Assembly (NCBI RefSeq): GCF_018691265.1
Contig: NW_024881321.1
Coordinates: 25,765,698-25,829,697 of the forward strand
Reading direction: 5' to 3'
Length of the DNA: 64,000 bases
Origin: Tyto alba
Lineage: Eukaryota > Chordata > Aves > Strigiformes > Tytonidae
Of the stretch, positions 1-13,291 are shown piece after piece (the stretch's first letter is position 1; the number at the start of each line of letters is the position of its first letter). The notes below the pieces were generated by a model. It saw nothing but the letters and a program-made list of their open reading frames with translations, was not told the origin of the DNA and did no database searches. Position numbers and translations under genes: made by a program.

Positions 1-330
1 CTCCCCGGAGTGGTGGGGCCGACAGAAACCTCCCGGGGCTCCGTCTGGGGAAGGACCCAAGGCCCGCACTCAAAATGGCATCGCCCCGTGCGTGTCCCGG
101 CTGCTCCCTGAGCAACGGGCCCGGCCTTCAGGGAAGTGGCGGGCGTTACAGCAGGTGCCGTGGCCAGCAGGAGCCCAGAGCGTGTGTCGGTGGGGCAGCC
201 GTGTACCAGGCTCCATCCCGAGGAGGATGGCCAATGGCTGGATGGAAGCCGCTGCTCCCCTCTAGCTGACAGGGGTAGGCAGGAGCTGGCATACAACAGT
301 CAGGGTCGGGGCCCACCAGTTACAGGAGAG
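1..330. other. GC-rich, CpG-containing patch of unknown nature
   Basis: The first 330 bases are clearly richer in G, C and CpG than the AT-rich desert that follows, and they run into a CR1-like tail near 375. Short open frames cross it on the + strand, but none resembles a known protein and the composition explains their openness. It could be the right edge of a CpG island, or the 5' part of a mobile element whose 3' part is the adjacent CR1 remnant. The left edge lies outside the window, so neither can be decided. Confidence 0.35.
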
Positions 331-374
331 ACTGGCCCAGTGATGGTTGACCAAGATGGTCAGTGCCTAAAAAT

Positions 375-728
375 TACCCTACAAAAAAAGGGATTGAGGG
401 ACTGGGCTTTTATGGTCTTGGGAAGAGAAGGCTAAGGAGGGACCTAGTGATGGTTTGTAGCTACTTGAAGGGCCATTACGAAGATGATGACTCTGCCAGC
501 TAAAGGAAAGAGCGGGCAAATACAACACATTTAATCTTGGGATGTTCAGTTTGGACATTAGGAGAAAAAAAGTCAGGGAGGTTGTTCAAGACTAGAAGTG
601 GCCAGCGACATCAAGGAATCTGTACTTGAAGGGTTTCAGACATCAAAGCTGAACTGGGAGTGGCGTAAGAGGCCTGTTTCAAGTAGGAGTTTGGACTCGA
701 TGATCTCCAGAAAACTCTTCCAACCAGT
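375..728 (+). repeat. Old CR1-like LINE 3' fragment
   Basis: Read on the + strand, this stretch follows the end of CR1 ORF2 and its 3' tail. A frame around 420-470 gives the RLRRDL...YLKG block that precedes the CR1 stop. The end near 690-725 has the tail pattern of a 'ttggactcgatgatctcc' phrase followed by 'cttccaacca'. Several frameshifts and stops show that it is long dead. The boundaries are approximate, and the left edge merges into the GC-rich patch at 1-330. Confidence 0.6.
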
Positions 729-739
729 GTTTAGTGACT

Positions 740-3700
740 GCATGTTTTGTATGCTTGTCAAGTTTGACAGTTCTGGCTTTCTACACAAGAATATACAGAA
801 AAGCACAAGCAGGTACTGTAATTTACCAGTAAGTTTGTTGTTGTACAAAGTATACAGTATAACACATGGTTTATTACTGTTGCACATTACTGCTGTTATT
901 TCCCAGCATTTGTAAATGTACTTATAGCTGGGTGGATGAGATTGAGCATTCATTTTTTTCTATGATGGAAGAAATTCCTTTGGGATAAACCTTGACACAA
1001 GAGTTAGTGGCTTATAAGAATCTTTGCCCTGTAACTAATGAAATACATTAGTTGACCTATTTTGAATCTTTTAGCTCAATAGGTATGGGTAGGATTTTTA
1101 AAGCACTTTAAATCTTAGTATTAAAAAGCCCATAACTTTGCCTTAGACATCACATGCTCTTAAAAGACAATAATTCTGTGAAGTAGGTGTTATGTCTCCT
1201 GGTTGCAAGATGTAGATCTCTGAATACATACTAGGAGTAATCAAATGGTAAATCTGAATCTTGACAACACAGAAAATTTACCTGAGTATCACCAAGGACC
1301 AGCACTACTAATGGGAAACGTAACTTAACTCCTGACTACAGAGCCTAATTTGTCAAGATGCCATATAAACCACAAAATTAATTAAATTTATGATTATATT
1401 CAAGTGGTCTGCTCCAGAAGCAGACATGAATCTTGAACAACAAAAAGTTCATCTAGCAAATTTCAGTTTAGTCCTGAAAGGTGTGGGTTTTTATGCTTTT
1501 CTTCTTATGAAGCAAAATTGAGTTTTCATTTCCTCACAAATGGTAGCTTTAGTCAAAAGTAGAAATTTGAAGCATTATTTTCAGCACTTGCAATGAAAAA
1601 TATCCAACTGCAGTGTTTAGCAAGGAAGGAAAGGGTAGGCAGCTGAAATTTCCTTAAATTTTTGCAAATGGTATTGAACAGTGACAGTTAAGAAAGTACA
1701 GTGTTTTTATCAAATCATCACTGATTGGAAAGTAGTGGTCAATGCATGAAAAGAGGATCCCAGGTTTGCTGCATTTTAGCCAAGAAAAAAAGGTGCTTTT
1801 TTGTAAGATCTAAAAGTGTGAGAGTTCATGATTGAAGTAACAAAGATTTGATCTTAGAAGTTACCTCTTCATTATTCAGCAGTCATTGACTAAACATACG
1901 CTTCAAGGTGCTAGTAAAAAAATACCTTATACATTAAGTCTGTAACTCAGAATATCTTTTTTGTCATTCTTCAAAAAGCTCATCTACATAAGTGATTTAA
2001 CACAGCTTACAATACTTGTTTCTTCAACATCAAGACACCTGAATTTTTTTTTTTTAGGTTTAGTGTTGCTGTGTCAATTGCAATGACTGTAAGTAAAACC
2101 GAACTCATTCATTCATCCTACATCAGATCTTGTGCTAAATAATGTTTACTACTACCTTCTACATCATGTCTTTGCTCTGAGCCCTCAGCTGACTTCCGTC
2201 AGAAGTGCAATGGATTAGTCTGTTAACTTCATGGAAGATCATGAATATCAGGTTTTCTTTAGGAAGTAGATACTACCTACACAAACTAATTTTTCAGTAT
2301 GTAAGATAACTAAGTGAAAAGCATGTGCTAACACACTTCTAAGAGGTGAGGAATGGCCTGAGGGAATTCCTTACCCATGGATGTGATGCCAATTCCCAAT
2401 CTGTTCTGAAAGCAAAGTGGTAGTAGAAAAAATTAGTATGTCTGAATGACATTTTCCTTCACCTTAGTGACTTTAATACTGTTCTACAGCCTGTACCAAA
2501 GCACAGAAAAAATGCATGCAGATTTTGTTCAAGTAATATTAGTGATGTTAAGTATTTTTGAGGAAAGACAAAACATTTCATGTGGCCAACATAAATGGAG
2601 ATACATGGGAATATCTGAGAGCACAGAGTAGCATCAGAGTGACAGAGGGTGGAAGGATTGTGGTCCCATCCATACAGCCTCTGCAGTGGGCAAGGGGGGT
2701 GGTTTTTCCTTTGTGGGTGGTGGGGTCCATCCCCCTCAAACCTTTAGAAGCTCTGGTAAAACTTTTATTGGTCTTCCCTCTTGTGCTAAGTGTAGACAGT
2801 GCACGTGCTAGCAACAAGCCTGGCACAGCAACACATGGGAGTGAGATGCAAACACCAGAGTGGGTGTGTACTGTCCTCCAAGGGGATTTCACTGACTGTT
2901 TCCAACGTCACAGAGACAGGCATACAGCAGCTCAAGCTAAACATGAAAGAGGGAGCATAGGAAAAAGTTATCAAGCCCTTTACAGTATAAAGGCCATTTT
3001 TCATGTTTTCCAACATAAAACACAGAATGTTCTGATTTTGTTAGTGTTGTGAGAATGAATAACCTTGTGCCTTGTACAGATTTGTTTTATCAAACCTCTG
3101 GTGTGATTCTGCATTTGCATGAATGCGCAAGTGAACTACAAAGTTTTCTGCTAAAAGCCATATAAAGTTACACCTAAAAAACATTAGAACTGTCAGTATG
3201 TATGAACTATCCCCAAAAGTGTATCTGGATTTGTTTCAGAAGAAACTGGATATTTTTTTTTTTTTTTCCAGAAGAAAGCCCATAAATGAGCTAATATTCA
3301 CATTGTGTGAATGATGAGGAGATGAGGGCTCAGGAATGAACTGGGGAGGTATGCCATTTCATACTATAGATGTACCTTTTGAGATTTAAAGATTTCTACA
3401 AGCATCCCAAAACAAATAAGGTTTAATGGTTTATATGAATTATTATTTTTTAGCTTTTCAAATTGGTGAGGAAATACCAACATGTGAATGATCAAGTCAA
3501 CACATAACTTTTATAATGGAGAAGAGAGTTAAGCACTTCTGGAATTAAACACAGCCAACCTGTAAGTAGCCTTGGACAGGTGCTTTTATTGACATTTGGA
3601 CAGAGATTACTTTCCCAGTTATACCAAATGGCGATTTTTTTTATTAATAATGTTGGATTCTACTTTTTTTAATATGAGAGTATGTTTTTGAGGCAAGTCT

Positions 3701-5790
3701 ATAAACAGTGGTTTTATTTTAGAAATGTTTCAGTGGTTACTTAATAATTGAAACATATGGTCACACATTAAACTTTGAACAGCTTTCTAATAGTCAAAGG
3801 GTTATTCTTCATATTTCAGAATGTGTCAAAGGCCTTATGTTTAAAGTTCAAGAAATTAATGAAACAAATACCACCTTACAGTCTTACTAAAAGACAGTAT
3901 CTACGGAAAAGATGGAAGAAATTAAGTTTAATGGAAGTATAGTGTTGGATCTCTTCAGAATATAAATAATTTTTAAATGATAGAAATAATTTTACAGAAT
4001 GTATTATGTATTAAGACAGAAAAGTGGTGCTTATGAAAATTAACCAAACAGTCCTTATTCATTGTGTGGACAAAGTAGTAATTAAGAAAGGGATTTTAGA
4101 AAAAGACATATTTGGAGAAATGATTTCAGCATAATTTAACAATGCATTGTTGATTGTGTAAATAAAACAAAGTTAATGTCCCCACTTTATCCCAGCCATA
4201 TAGAGAGCATGATTACACTCCATACATTATATGCATTACTTTCAAAACAGCTGGAAATAGTACCAGCTCACATTGCTTTTTAAAACTAAAACTGGAAGAC
4301 AAACTCTTCTTTCTATGAATAGGTTATTTTGCATGTTAAATTAATCTCTGAATTAATAAATTTAGGTTTCATTTGAAACCTTCATAAAAGTTTCAAATTT
4401 TTTATACTTAAAACTTACAGGTATACACAACAGATGAAGCTTTGTTCCACAGTGATTTTTAGGGTAAGATTCCTCTCAGCAGATTTTAGGTATCACTCAT
4501 GTAGACAACGGCATCTGAGCTAGTCATCCTAGAATCTCCTTGTAATCAAAGGGGAGAAGAACTTTTGAGCTACAATTCATCTGGTCAGCTTTAGGTTTCT
4601 TTATTAATGTGTGATAAATTACACCAAAGAATCACCTGTTTATTTCCACTGATTGCAAAATAAATCATTGGCATGCATCCTGACCTTTGTCACCCAGCTG
4701 TCCTTTAGCATTTTGCCTTGTATTTAAATATAATCAGTAGAGTAGATTTTGCCTGCATTCCTAGAAACCTAGGTTTATTGGGTTATGTATTTTAACATAT
4801 AACAGTTTCACCATAATTTGAGTTAAGTCTATTGGAGCCTAAATTACTGTGAAAATACAGTAACCTGGATTACAGAATATTAGCCTTTCTCTTTTTATAT
4901 GGCTTGGGTTTTTTTTCCTCTGTGATTTTCAACAGTTGTTCTGAAATATTTATAAATACTGTAATTTCTGTGGTTCTCTGTATGTTTCAAGTGAAAATCT
5001 TCATCACTTCAAGATAATGCATACATGAAAACAAAAATTAATATAGAAATAGTTGTACAGGAAGATCTGTGTGTGTAACTGGAATTGTGCTATATGAACT
5101 AGCATTTGAGTGTGTGTTGTACTAAATACTGAATTTGGGAAGGACATAGTGTAACAAGAGAGTGTTCCAAAGCTGCATTTACCTCGGGTTCCTCTGCTTG
5201 GAAGATGTCATCACTACCTCAAAAACATACATATAAAAACAGTACAGCACTGAGAGTCTGTAATGTTAAGGTATATCTGAGCAGTAAAACTGACAGACAT
5301 ATCAGTTTACAGAATTTTACTTCATAGCTTTATCTTGTAGGCAAAGCTAGAAAATGTGAGCAAAGCTATTGCAGACTGTTAAGGTAAAGAAGGGTTATAT
5401 AAGCTTTTGTGAATAGTCAGCATCAACCTGTACATAAGTGAAATACAATTCCTTGTAGAAAAAGAAGCCTGAAAATTAAAAATTCAACAGCAGATTTTGT
5501 TTTGTGTAAATGTGAAGTTGAATTAAGGCATCTATTTCACCAAAACCTAAAAAGAAAACCCCGGTAAAATGCTCATTAACTAAAAAAAAAAAAAAAACCA
5601 AAACAGAAAAAAAACAGAAAAACACTGTTTAATGTCACCTGACTTTCTAACACGACTAATTTTAAACAGATTGTATAGACCTATTTCCATGTTTCTGTAG
5701 CAGTATGGAGGGAAGAGAAAAATCTTCAATAAAGTAAATTAACTTTATAAATGAAACATCCATTGGCCTGATGACTAGGAAAGCTCTCAG
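740..5790. other. AT-rich intergenic sequence, no gene seen
   Basis: This stretch shows no RNA gene, no splice-flanked conserved exon and no recognisable transposon. A 164-codon frame at 2,558-3,052 has no domain, signal or compositional support, and a 104-codon frame overlaps it on the other strand. Short poly-A/T tracts occur, for example at 3,252-3,267 and 5,581-5,596. It is part of the gene desert upstream of MIR17HG. Confidence 0.6.
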
Positions 5791-5796
5791 AGGCAG

Positions 5797-5843
5797 TTGG
5801 ACTAACTGATCATTGAAGGTTCCTTCCAACTATTCTGTTCTCA
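5797..5843 (+). repeat. CR1 3'-terminal tail remnant
   Basis: The sequence reads as the end of a CR1 element: 'gttggactaactgatc', then a 'ggttccttccaact' block and 'attctgttc', which resembles the octamer-like CR1 terminus. Only the tail is recognisable. Sequence upstream to about 5,755 may belong to the same insertion but is too diverged to assign. Confidence 0.6.
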
Positions 5844-5849
5844 AATTAT

Positions 5850-8800
5850 TCATGCCCTTCTCTACTGTCTCCTCACTACTATTTCCATGTCTGAGGTTCT
5901 GACTGCACTGTCTTGCTCTGCGCTTCTGTTTTATGCATTTTACATCAGAATTATTTGAGCAAAATCTCAGGCCCAGGCTTCCAGCCACGAAAGGTTCAGA
6001 TATAAGCATTCATCTTCTGGCCCTTCAGATTTTTAGGATGCTCACTAATTATGTTCAGCTACCCGCTAATCAGCATGAGAAGCTCTTTCAGTCTTTGTTT
6101 CACAATACATCCATTCTGTTAATATTTCCCCTGGTGGGAAAACCTTCAATATTGAGTGATTATAGACTGAAATCTACTGTAGAGATAGTCGTAGCAAGTG
6201 TGGAGTGATCCATCAAATGTCAGTTTGAAACAATGATTAATACATTAATAATAATTTAATAGATAAATAAATATATCTTCTCAAGGCTGAACCTTTAATT
6301 TCCCACTCTTGCAACTCTAAAATTTTCAGTAGCACTGTCATCTTCAAGGGACATCTTTATCGAAATATTGCCAATAGAAACTTTAAAAAACCCTATTTAA
6401 CTTACTAGCTTTCCTATTTTTAAAAAGCAAAATTATAGAACTGAAAAGTATGTGCAGTGACTGTTGCCGTGTCTGTTTGGAAAAGAAATTTCATTTTGGC
6501 TGGCTTTGCACCCGCTTACCTCACTTACCCAAAAATTTGTGTCTTTCCTAAACAAATGGTTGTCCAGAAATGAAAAACTACATGGATCAATTTTACTCCA
6601 CCTCAGACTGCTTGAAATTTACACAGTGGCACTAGTAAACAGTTTTGGCTGAGGAACTGACAGCCTAATAACGTATATATCTGCTAAGGACGCTTGAACT
6701 CATTAGAGTGTTGTGTATATGACATTACAGACAAAACTTTGCCAATCAAAACTGAATTCCAGTTGAATTATTTGTTAGCTATTCCTTTCCTGTGAGTAAA
6801 AGAGAGATCCCAGATACTATAAATTGAAAAAGCTACTTAAATCTTATATAAATGTTGAGTAAGATGAAATCCTCCTTTGTGAGTTAGAATCTCAGCCTTC
6901 AAACAGCATTGACAGCGTCAGCTCATCTGAACCAGATTCTTTAGAAACTCATGATGAGCTAAAACTCTTGATTCTTGGTTTCCAGCCAAAAATTGCACTA
7001 CTGACGACACAGTGTTGAAAACGTAGATTGGCTTCCAAACATGTCTGTTCTTCTGTGTATTTCATTACCTTTTTCCTAAAGTATAGAATTTGATGAATAC
7101 AGCCACTTGTGAATATATTTTAGGTATCTTGTGACATACAATAGCTAAGACAAAAAATATATATTATTCACCAAAGTAATTTATTATTCTGAATATCTTA
7201 AGAATACAGCTATCGATAATGCAGTGTAATTTACTATGTGGGTTCTTTTCTCAATATCACTAATTAATAAAACTGGTCTTTTTTATATGTTTTAAGTGGG
7301 ACTTTCTACATAACTCCACTACTGTTCTTTTGTGGAAGTTGTTTTTGGCTTTATTTTGAAAATAGTGACTCTATGTGAAAGGTTGCAGTTTCCCTCTATT
7401 TTTTCCTAGCATGCCTTTGGAGGAAGGAGGTGGAGTTAAAAACAGGCTTGGAAGAAACCCTGAAATATTCAGGGTGGAAGTCGACGGTATTGATATTTCT
7501 TTTTTAACTCTACATCTGAGCTCCTAGTGTGGAGAAGTTCTATTACGCAACAGAGACAAATGCTGTAATAAGGAAATTAAGGGATGAGAAATGTTAAAAA
7601 TGCTACCCCCTGAATCATGCCTGGGCCCTGCTGCTATGTCTGTAGCACTAATAAACAGGGTGAGAGCATATAGCAGGTGCTCAAGTGCTATTAGCATGCT
7701 CTCCTGTATGATGGGATTTGCTAGCACATCAGCTCCTGTGCTTTTGGTCCTTGCTAACTAAGGCTCTGTCAGGCAGAGTTTCAGTGCTGTTTGGGAAATA
7801 CCACTGGGCAGAGACTGTTATCTGCTAGGCAGTAAGCAAGAGGCCGTCCTGTGTGAGTATGAGAAGCAATTTTAGCTTTATGGGTGTGTTTGCCACTGCC
7901 ATCAGGGCCAGCAAACTAGCCCTTGTCCTTTTTATTTATTGCTATAGATACAGCCTCAGGGTTTGCTCTAGATGATTGGGAGCCAGAGGATGACCAAGTA
8001 AAAGAGCATGGCTTTAATGAGAGTGCTGGCAACCTGTTTGTTATCTGAGATTCTGCTTAAGGTTTCAGACATGCCTAAAGAAAGAAACAAGTTTGTCCTA
8101 GCAAAGAAGGATAAACTCCTCAGTGAAAGAATTGGAAACAAAGTTACAAAAGCCATAAATAACAACAACAACAAGAAAGTAAGAGTAAAATTTATAATAT
8201 GCCTTAAAATAACTCTTTAAAGTTTGCTTATGGTTGTCCATAGGCATTTACTAATGTGTATGTTAGCCACAAAAACTGAGGAAATAATTCAGCTACAGCC
8301 CATCCCATAGTACTGCCTTTTGGAATTAGTTCCAAGCTTCTCCAGAAATGAGAAAACACTATCATTTCTCCCAGTGATGCAGACTTAAGCAATTTTATTT
8401 TCTTTTGGTACAAAAGTATCCTCTCTTTTTTTTTTTTTTTTTGTTTTTTTAATCTGCTATTATTCTTAGCCTGACTTACCCTGCTGTTCAGAGCAAATTC
8501 AACAAGTAGACCTCATCTTCCTTTCAGGAAGGTTGCTTGATTCCTACTGTATTATTTGTTTGCACATTGCTTCTAGCTTAAATGACCTTCTAGTTAACAA
8601 GATGTTTTAAAAACTCATATGTTTTTTGAACGTACCTAAAGTAGTAAGTGATGTGTGTGTGTGTGTCACGAAATTGACATTCTTAAACTTTTGTTTAAAT
8701 CTTCACAGCCTGAACTATGAAGGTGTGCCAAGCAAGCGGCCTTCTTGAATATACCATGGCAGCTTCTCTACTTATCCAAAGGGCTATAATTGCTCTCACC

Positions 8801-9070
8801 CAATTAAGAAACAGCTGGATTATACACCTGGATTCACTAGCTGTGAAATGATCCTACATTCCTCAATTTAGACAAGTCCTTAATGTTAATAATGCAAATT
8901 ATGTTAATAATATGGGTGAAAAATTGGACATTTTAGAATGTTTTGTCTCCTCCTGCATGTCTTCTGTCATTTTTTGATCTTCTGCCATTGTAGTAACAGA
9001 TGGTAAAAAAAAATGACAGTATAAACATTAATTTTAATACCAAATATTAAATTTTAATAGCTTTAATGAT
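5850..9070. other. AT-rich intergenic sequence, no gene seen
   Basis: No coding exon or RNA gene is recognisable. Visible structure includes a perfect 8-bp inverted repeat with a 3-base spacer at 7,457-7,475 (arms accctgaa and ttcagggt), a poly-T tract near 8,427-8,443 and a short (GT)n run near 8,651-8,668. The 60-92 codon frames here are of the length expected by chance. Confidence 0.6.
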
Positions 9071-9216
9071 GTTCTTCACTGAACATCAGAACAAATCAAG
9101 TCTGAAAGAGAAATCTGTTCACCTTTATTAGACAACTTACACCTAAATGCCCTGAGTTTGTTGAAGTAATCCTTCTAAAACAAGTGCTTAATTTTCCTGG
9201 ATAGTCAATAGTAATA
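9071..9216 (+). repeat. Diverged direct repeat, copy A (about 146 bp)
   Basis: This stretch aligns without large gaps to 9,656-9,802, about 585 bases downstream in the same orientation. By eye roughly 70% of bases match. The best-kept block is 'tccttctaaaacaagtgctt' in this copy against 'tccttctcaaacaagtactt' in the other, followed by a shared 'tttcctgga' stretch. It encodes nothing recognisable. It may be one of two insertions of an unnamed short repeat, or half of a local duplication. Confidence 0.65.
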
Positions 9217-9655
9217 GTTTGTTTCATGTAAAGGCCTTGAGAGGGCTTTGGAATTCTTCCAGAAAGCCATCCTCATTGACTGTAGAAGAAACTCAGGTAC
9301 CCTGAGAGAAGTTTAGTAATTTACAGGATAGGATTAATCATACCTAATTTAAACTGTTTAAAAGCTGATTTTCTAGTCTAAGCTTATTGCTTACTTTTCA
9401 ACTATGATCAACAGCAGAGTTAAGTCTTTCCAAGGATAATTCATGTCATCATCTGGACATACCCGTTAGCTCCACTGACTATAGATACCCTACTATGAAA
9501 TATAAGATTGTCAAGGAATAAGCTCAAACACTAGATATCTACCCACTCACACTACTTAATTTTTTACTCTCTTCCTGGAATTGCCTTGGATTGTTACAAC
9601 TTGTTTTCTTCCAGCCAAATCCACTGTATAAGATGTGGATGTAATCAATTAAAGT

Positions 9656-9802
9656 AGTTCAGTGAACACCAAAAGAATTTAAAATCTGAAGCAGGAGTCT
9701 GTCTGTCTTTACTAGATACCTTGCACCTAAGTTTCCTGTGTTTGTAGAAGCAGTCCTTCTCAAACAAGTACTTAAGTTTCCTGGAGAGCCAACAGTGCTA
9801 TT
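9656..9802 (+). repeat. Diverged direct repeat, copy B (about 147 bp)
   Basis: This is the partner of the copy at 9,071-9,216. Shared landmarks in order are 'tgaaca', 'tctgaa', 'tctgt', 'ctttatta/ctttacta', 'caccta', 'tttgt', 'tccttct', 'aaacaagt' and 'tttcctgga'. Similarity fades on both sides. The sequence between the copies is not itself duplicated. The divergence indicates an old event. Confidence 0.65.
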
Positions 9803-12800
9803 AGTCATGGCCATACAGTGCTATTCATTTTTAGAGCCAGGGGCTTGTCCCTAGCCGTATTTCATTCAGCACTACAGACAGAGCCTATATGACTAGTTTG
9901 GGATAAATAACTAATTTTCAGATGGCCAGTGTTGGGGAAGTAACTCTTATCTAAGCTGTAGGTGGAAATAAGATGCCTAAGTCAGGTAAATTAAGTTCTC
10001 TTACTGACAAGTTTGTAGCTGGCAGTGAATTAAGGGCCCTTACCAAGGTTGTTGGTTTGGTTTGGTTTGGTTTTTTTCCCACTGTTACATACACCTCTTT
10101 CCCATCTGCATTCCCTGGCCTTTATGGCAGGCTGAGTTTTTGACAAAGCATTTTTTTTTACTTAGATTAATATGGTCTTCTCTTCCCAAGTACCTATTTT
10201 TATGAAAACCGTAGGAATTTACATATTTTTGATAATTCCAGCTCTCTGTCAGAAGTGACTGACCTGAAGCGGTAAGTGACTGAAATTAAGTTAGTGTCAT
10301 ATACCCTACCATACCCACACAGTGACTGTTGCCACAGGGCTCTTGTTTCCTTAGGGGATGATCTGAAAACTTTTTACTAATAATCAGTAAAGGCAGTGGC
10401 AATATAATGTCCTGCTAAGTATTGCAACTGTTTTATTGTGATGGTATAAATACCCTTATTAATTTTGGAAATTTTGAAATGTTATAAATACTGAGTGACT
10501 AGTCAAGAACCTATGGCCTTTTGTTGGGAATGATGACTTTCTGGCATTATCTCTTTATTTATAGCTAGTTTCAGATATTTGTGAATAAATAAGTTTTCTT
10601 TCAGGATGCCTCCAGCATGAGAATTCATGCACTTTAGGCTTGATAATAATTTATTATCATGTATCAAGCTGTCTTGCTTATACCAGTATTTTTATAAATT
10701 GGGTTGTTAGGAAAGAATTGGAGAATTATTGAAATAATGAAGCATGTTAAACATACAGAAAGGTACCAGGAATTATATACTTTCCAAAAGTTATTATCAT
10801 CCACCTCCACCCTTAGAGTCACAGGACTGGTCATTCTGAAGGTTTTCTGCATATATTCACTTAGGTTGAGTGTTTGCAAACAATTACAAGTGAGAGCCCG
10901 ACAGGGTGATAATGGACTCAAACAGCAGTAAATTTTTTCCAAGAGTTACTGCAAAATGAAAGCTTCATAAGTATAGTTGTTTCACATACTACAAACCACA
11001 CAAAAGCCCTGACGTGCTTTTCTCCTAGCTTATCATACTGTGAGGTTACTGACTCTTTTTGAGACCTTTCAACTTCAGCTAGTGTCATTTATACCGTTTC
11101 ATAAGACCAAAGGCCAAAAATGTTGCAACCAGCTGGAAGCAGCAATACCCTCACATAAAGAGAATGGAAAATTTTTTTTTTTTGTTTCTGTTCCTTCCCA
11201 TAAATCTTCTGTCTAAAACAATTAATTTTAGATTCTCTTACCTTCAGTTTCATGGTTCCTTCTATGCTGTCCTTTCTGTCTGGAAGAAATTAATATATAC
11301 CGCTGAAATATTTCTTTAAAACAAACTTTCATGCCTTTCAGCAGAAATCCATGCCATAATCAAATTTAAGATGCACACCAATTTTAAACTTGGTCTTTAA
11401 ACTGGACAGCTGGGAAATTTTCTGTTTGGACTGTGTTATCTGTCTAATTGAACTGCTTTCTGAGCAGTGCAGACTGTGGTGAAAGGTGCCCTCTAGCAAG
11501 ATGGCATTTCTAATTGACTCATCTGAACTGTAGCATTATTGCTGTCTTTCATTTGACTGGGTCATGGTGAGTACATCATGATGTTTATGATCTTTATGGA
11601 GGGTGGATCACCTTCCTAAATTTAGGATGTTATGAATTATGGGCTACAAAATTGTCATTTACATACAAACAACCAACTGAATTTCTTTCTGACGTGGTCT
11701 GTTACTACAAAGACATTAGAGATGCTATTTTAAGTCACATGTACAAGCTGCCTGGCAACTATAATCAGGTTGAATAATCAGGTGGCATGGCAAATTTGGG
11801 CTCTTGTATGGTACATTGAGTCCACTGTCTTTGGATTCAACTGTAATATTTTTTACTTACTAAGGAAATAAAATCTCCTTTCTCTTCACCTCCATTTAAA
11901 TTCAGTTCATCTAGAAAAGTGGGTATACAGTTGCACTAAACTCTTGTCAGTTATGTTAAAGCATCAGATACAGGATAAAACCTTGTAACTAGGGGCTCTT
12001 ACAAGCATTATTATACTGCATCTGCTCTTCTTTCAGAGCCTTGAATAAAGATAGAATGAAGTCTGTGTTGCTAATGGTTTGTTGGTTTGTGGTTCATTTG
12101 CTAGTTCTCCCTTTCCAAAATACTGCTTGCATATTTTTTAGTCCATGATTATGCAGAAACAAAACCACAGATGTTTATATTACCGAGGTTTCCCTCTTCT
12201 AACTGCATTCTCTCTTAAGCACGTCCTGTGAAAAATCCATGCCTTACCCATTCATTTCATAATCATGTTAGAGATCTTCTGGAAGCAGCATTTTATGGTC
12301 TTTTTGTGGTTCTCCTCAATCTCTTTGCCTTCCATTCTTCATTTCTTTCCTTCATGTCTCCCTCTATCTCATTGGCATGTCTGACTGCTGGCAGCACTGT
12401 CAAGTCATCCATTCTCTTCTGTTGCTGTGCTTCAGATTCATTATACAATCACTGGAGTGATTATCCAGTGGCCAGACCTTGGCTTGATGTTCCTCACAAT
12501 GTCAAACTAGTCCCCAGTGGCAGAGTCATACCAATGGTACATACTTTGGAACAAAAAAGTTTTGTTGTCCTTCAAAAATACAGTATGAAGACATACGAAA
12601 TTTGTTTCTGCCTTCCATCTAATCAAAATATTTCTGGAAGGAAAGGGGTTTGGGAAGAATAACTAATGGCAGTCTAATTCCTGAGAAGGGAATTAACATG
12701 GTCCAACTGAAGCAGTCTGGTCGATACTGGTCATCCAGACTTGTCAGTAGATGTAGAGAAACGGGAACATCCAGGGGTGCTGCATGCTAGTTATCCTAAA

Positions 12801-13251
12801 CAGCTATCTTAGAAGACAGGAGTCATCAATTTGAAAGACCGTGTATCACTGCCTATAAAGGCAACCAGCTTATAATTCTAGTTGCATCTGCAACCTTAAA
12901 ATTGTGTTCTGCTTCAAGAACCAGTGGAGGAAAGGCTAATTATTCCAGACATCTTTTATGACTCTTGGGGAAAAAAAAGTAGCGAGAAGGGATTTCAAGT
13001 TTCAATGACAGCAAAAGGAAGCTTGCTTTATCATATAATTTCAGAACTCATGGATCTCTTACTGAGTTAAGAAAGTGTCTTTCATTACTGTCCAGAAACT
13101 GGCTAGAGTGAGAATAATGATAGAGCAACTGCTCTGCTGACAAGAGGCTGCTGCATTATTCAAGGGGCTTGAGATAATACGGAGTGTATTTAATCACACT
13201 TCTCTTGTAATTTACTGTTTGATAAGGACATAGCTGTATACTCTTTAACAT

Positions 13252-13291
13252 TTATATAAATATTGTTGTTCTATATAAATATTATTGTTCT
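13252..13291. repeat. Tandem duplication of a ~20-bp AT-rich unit
   Basis: Two adjacent units share 'tatataaatatt' followed by 'ttgttct' and differ at one internal base. It is a small local duplication, likely from replication slippage. Confidence 0.7.

Noticed and set aside
2558..3052. 164-codon frame on the + strand
   Set aside because: It has no recognisable family or domain, an overlapping frame lies on the opposite strand, and nothing gene-like surrounds it. Such lengths occur by chance in 64 kb.
12228..12662. 144-codon frame on the + strand
   Set aside because: It has no domain, no splice or promoter context and unremarkable composition. Its hydrophobic start is not a convincing signal peptide.
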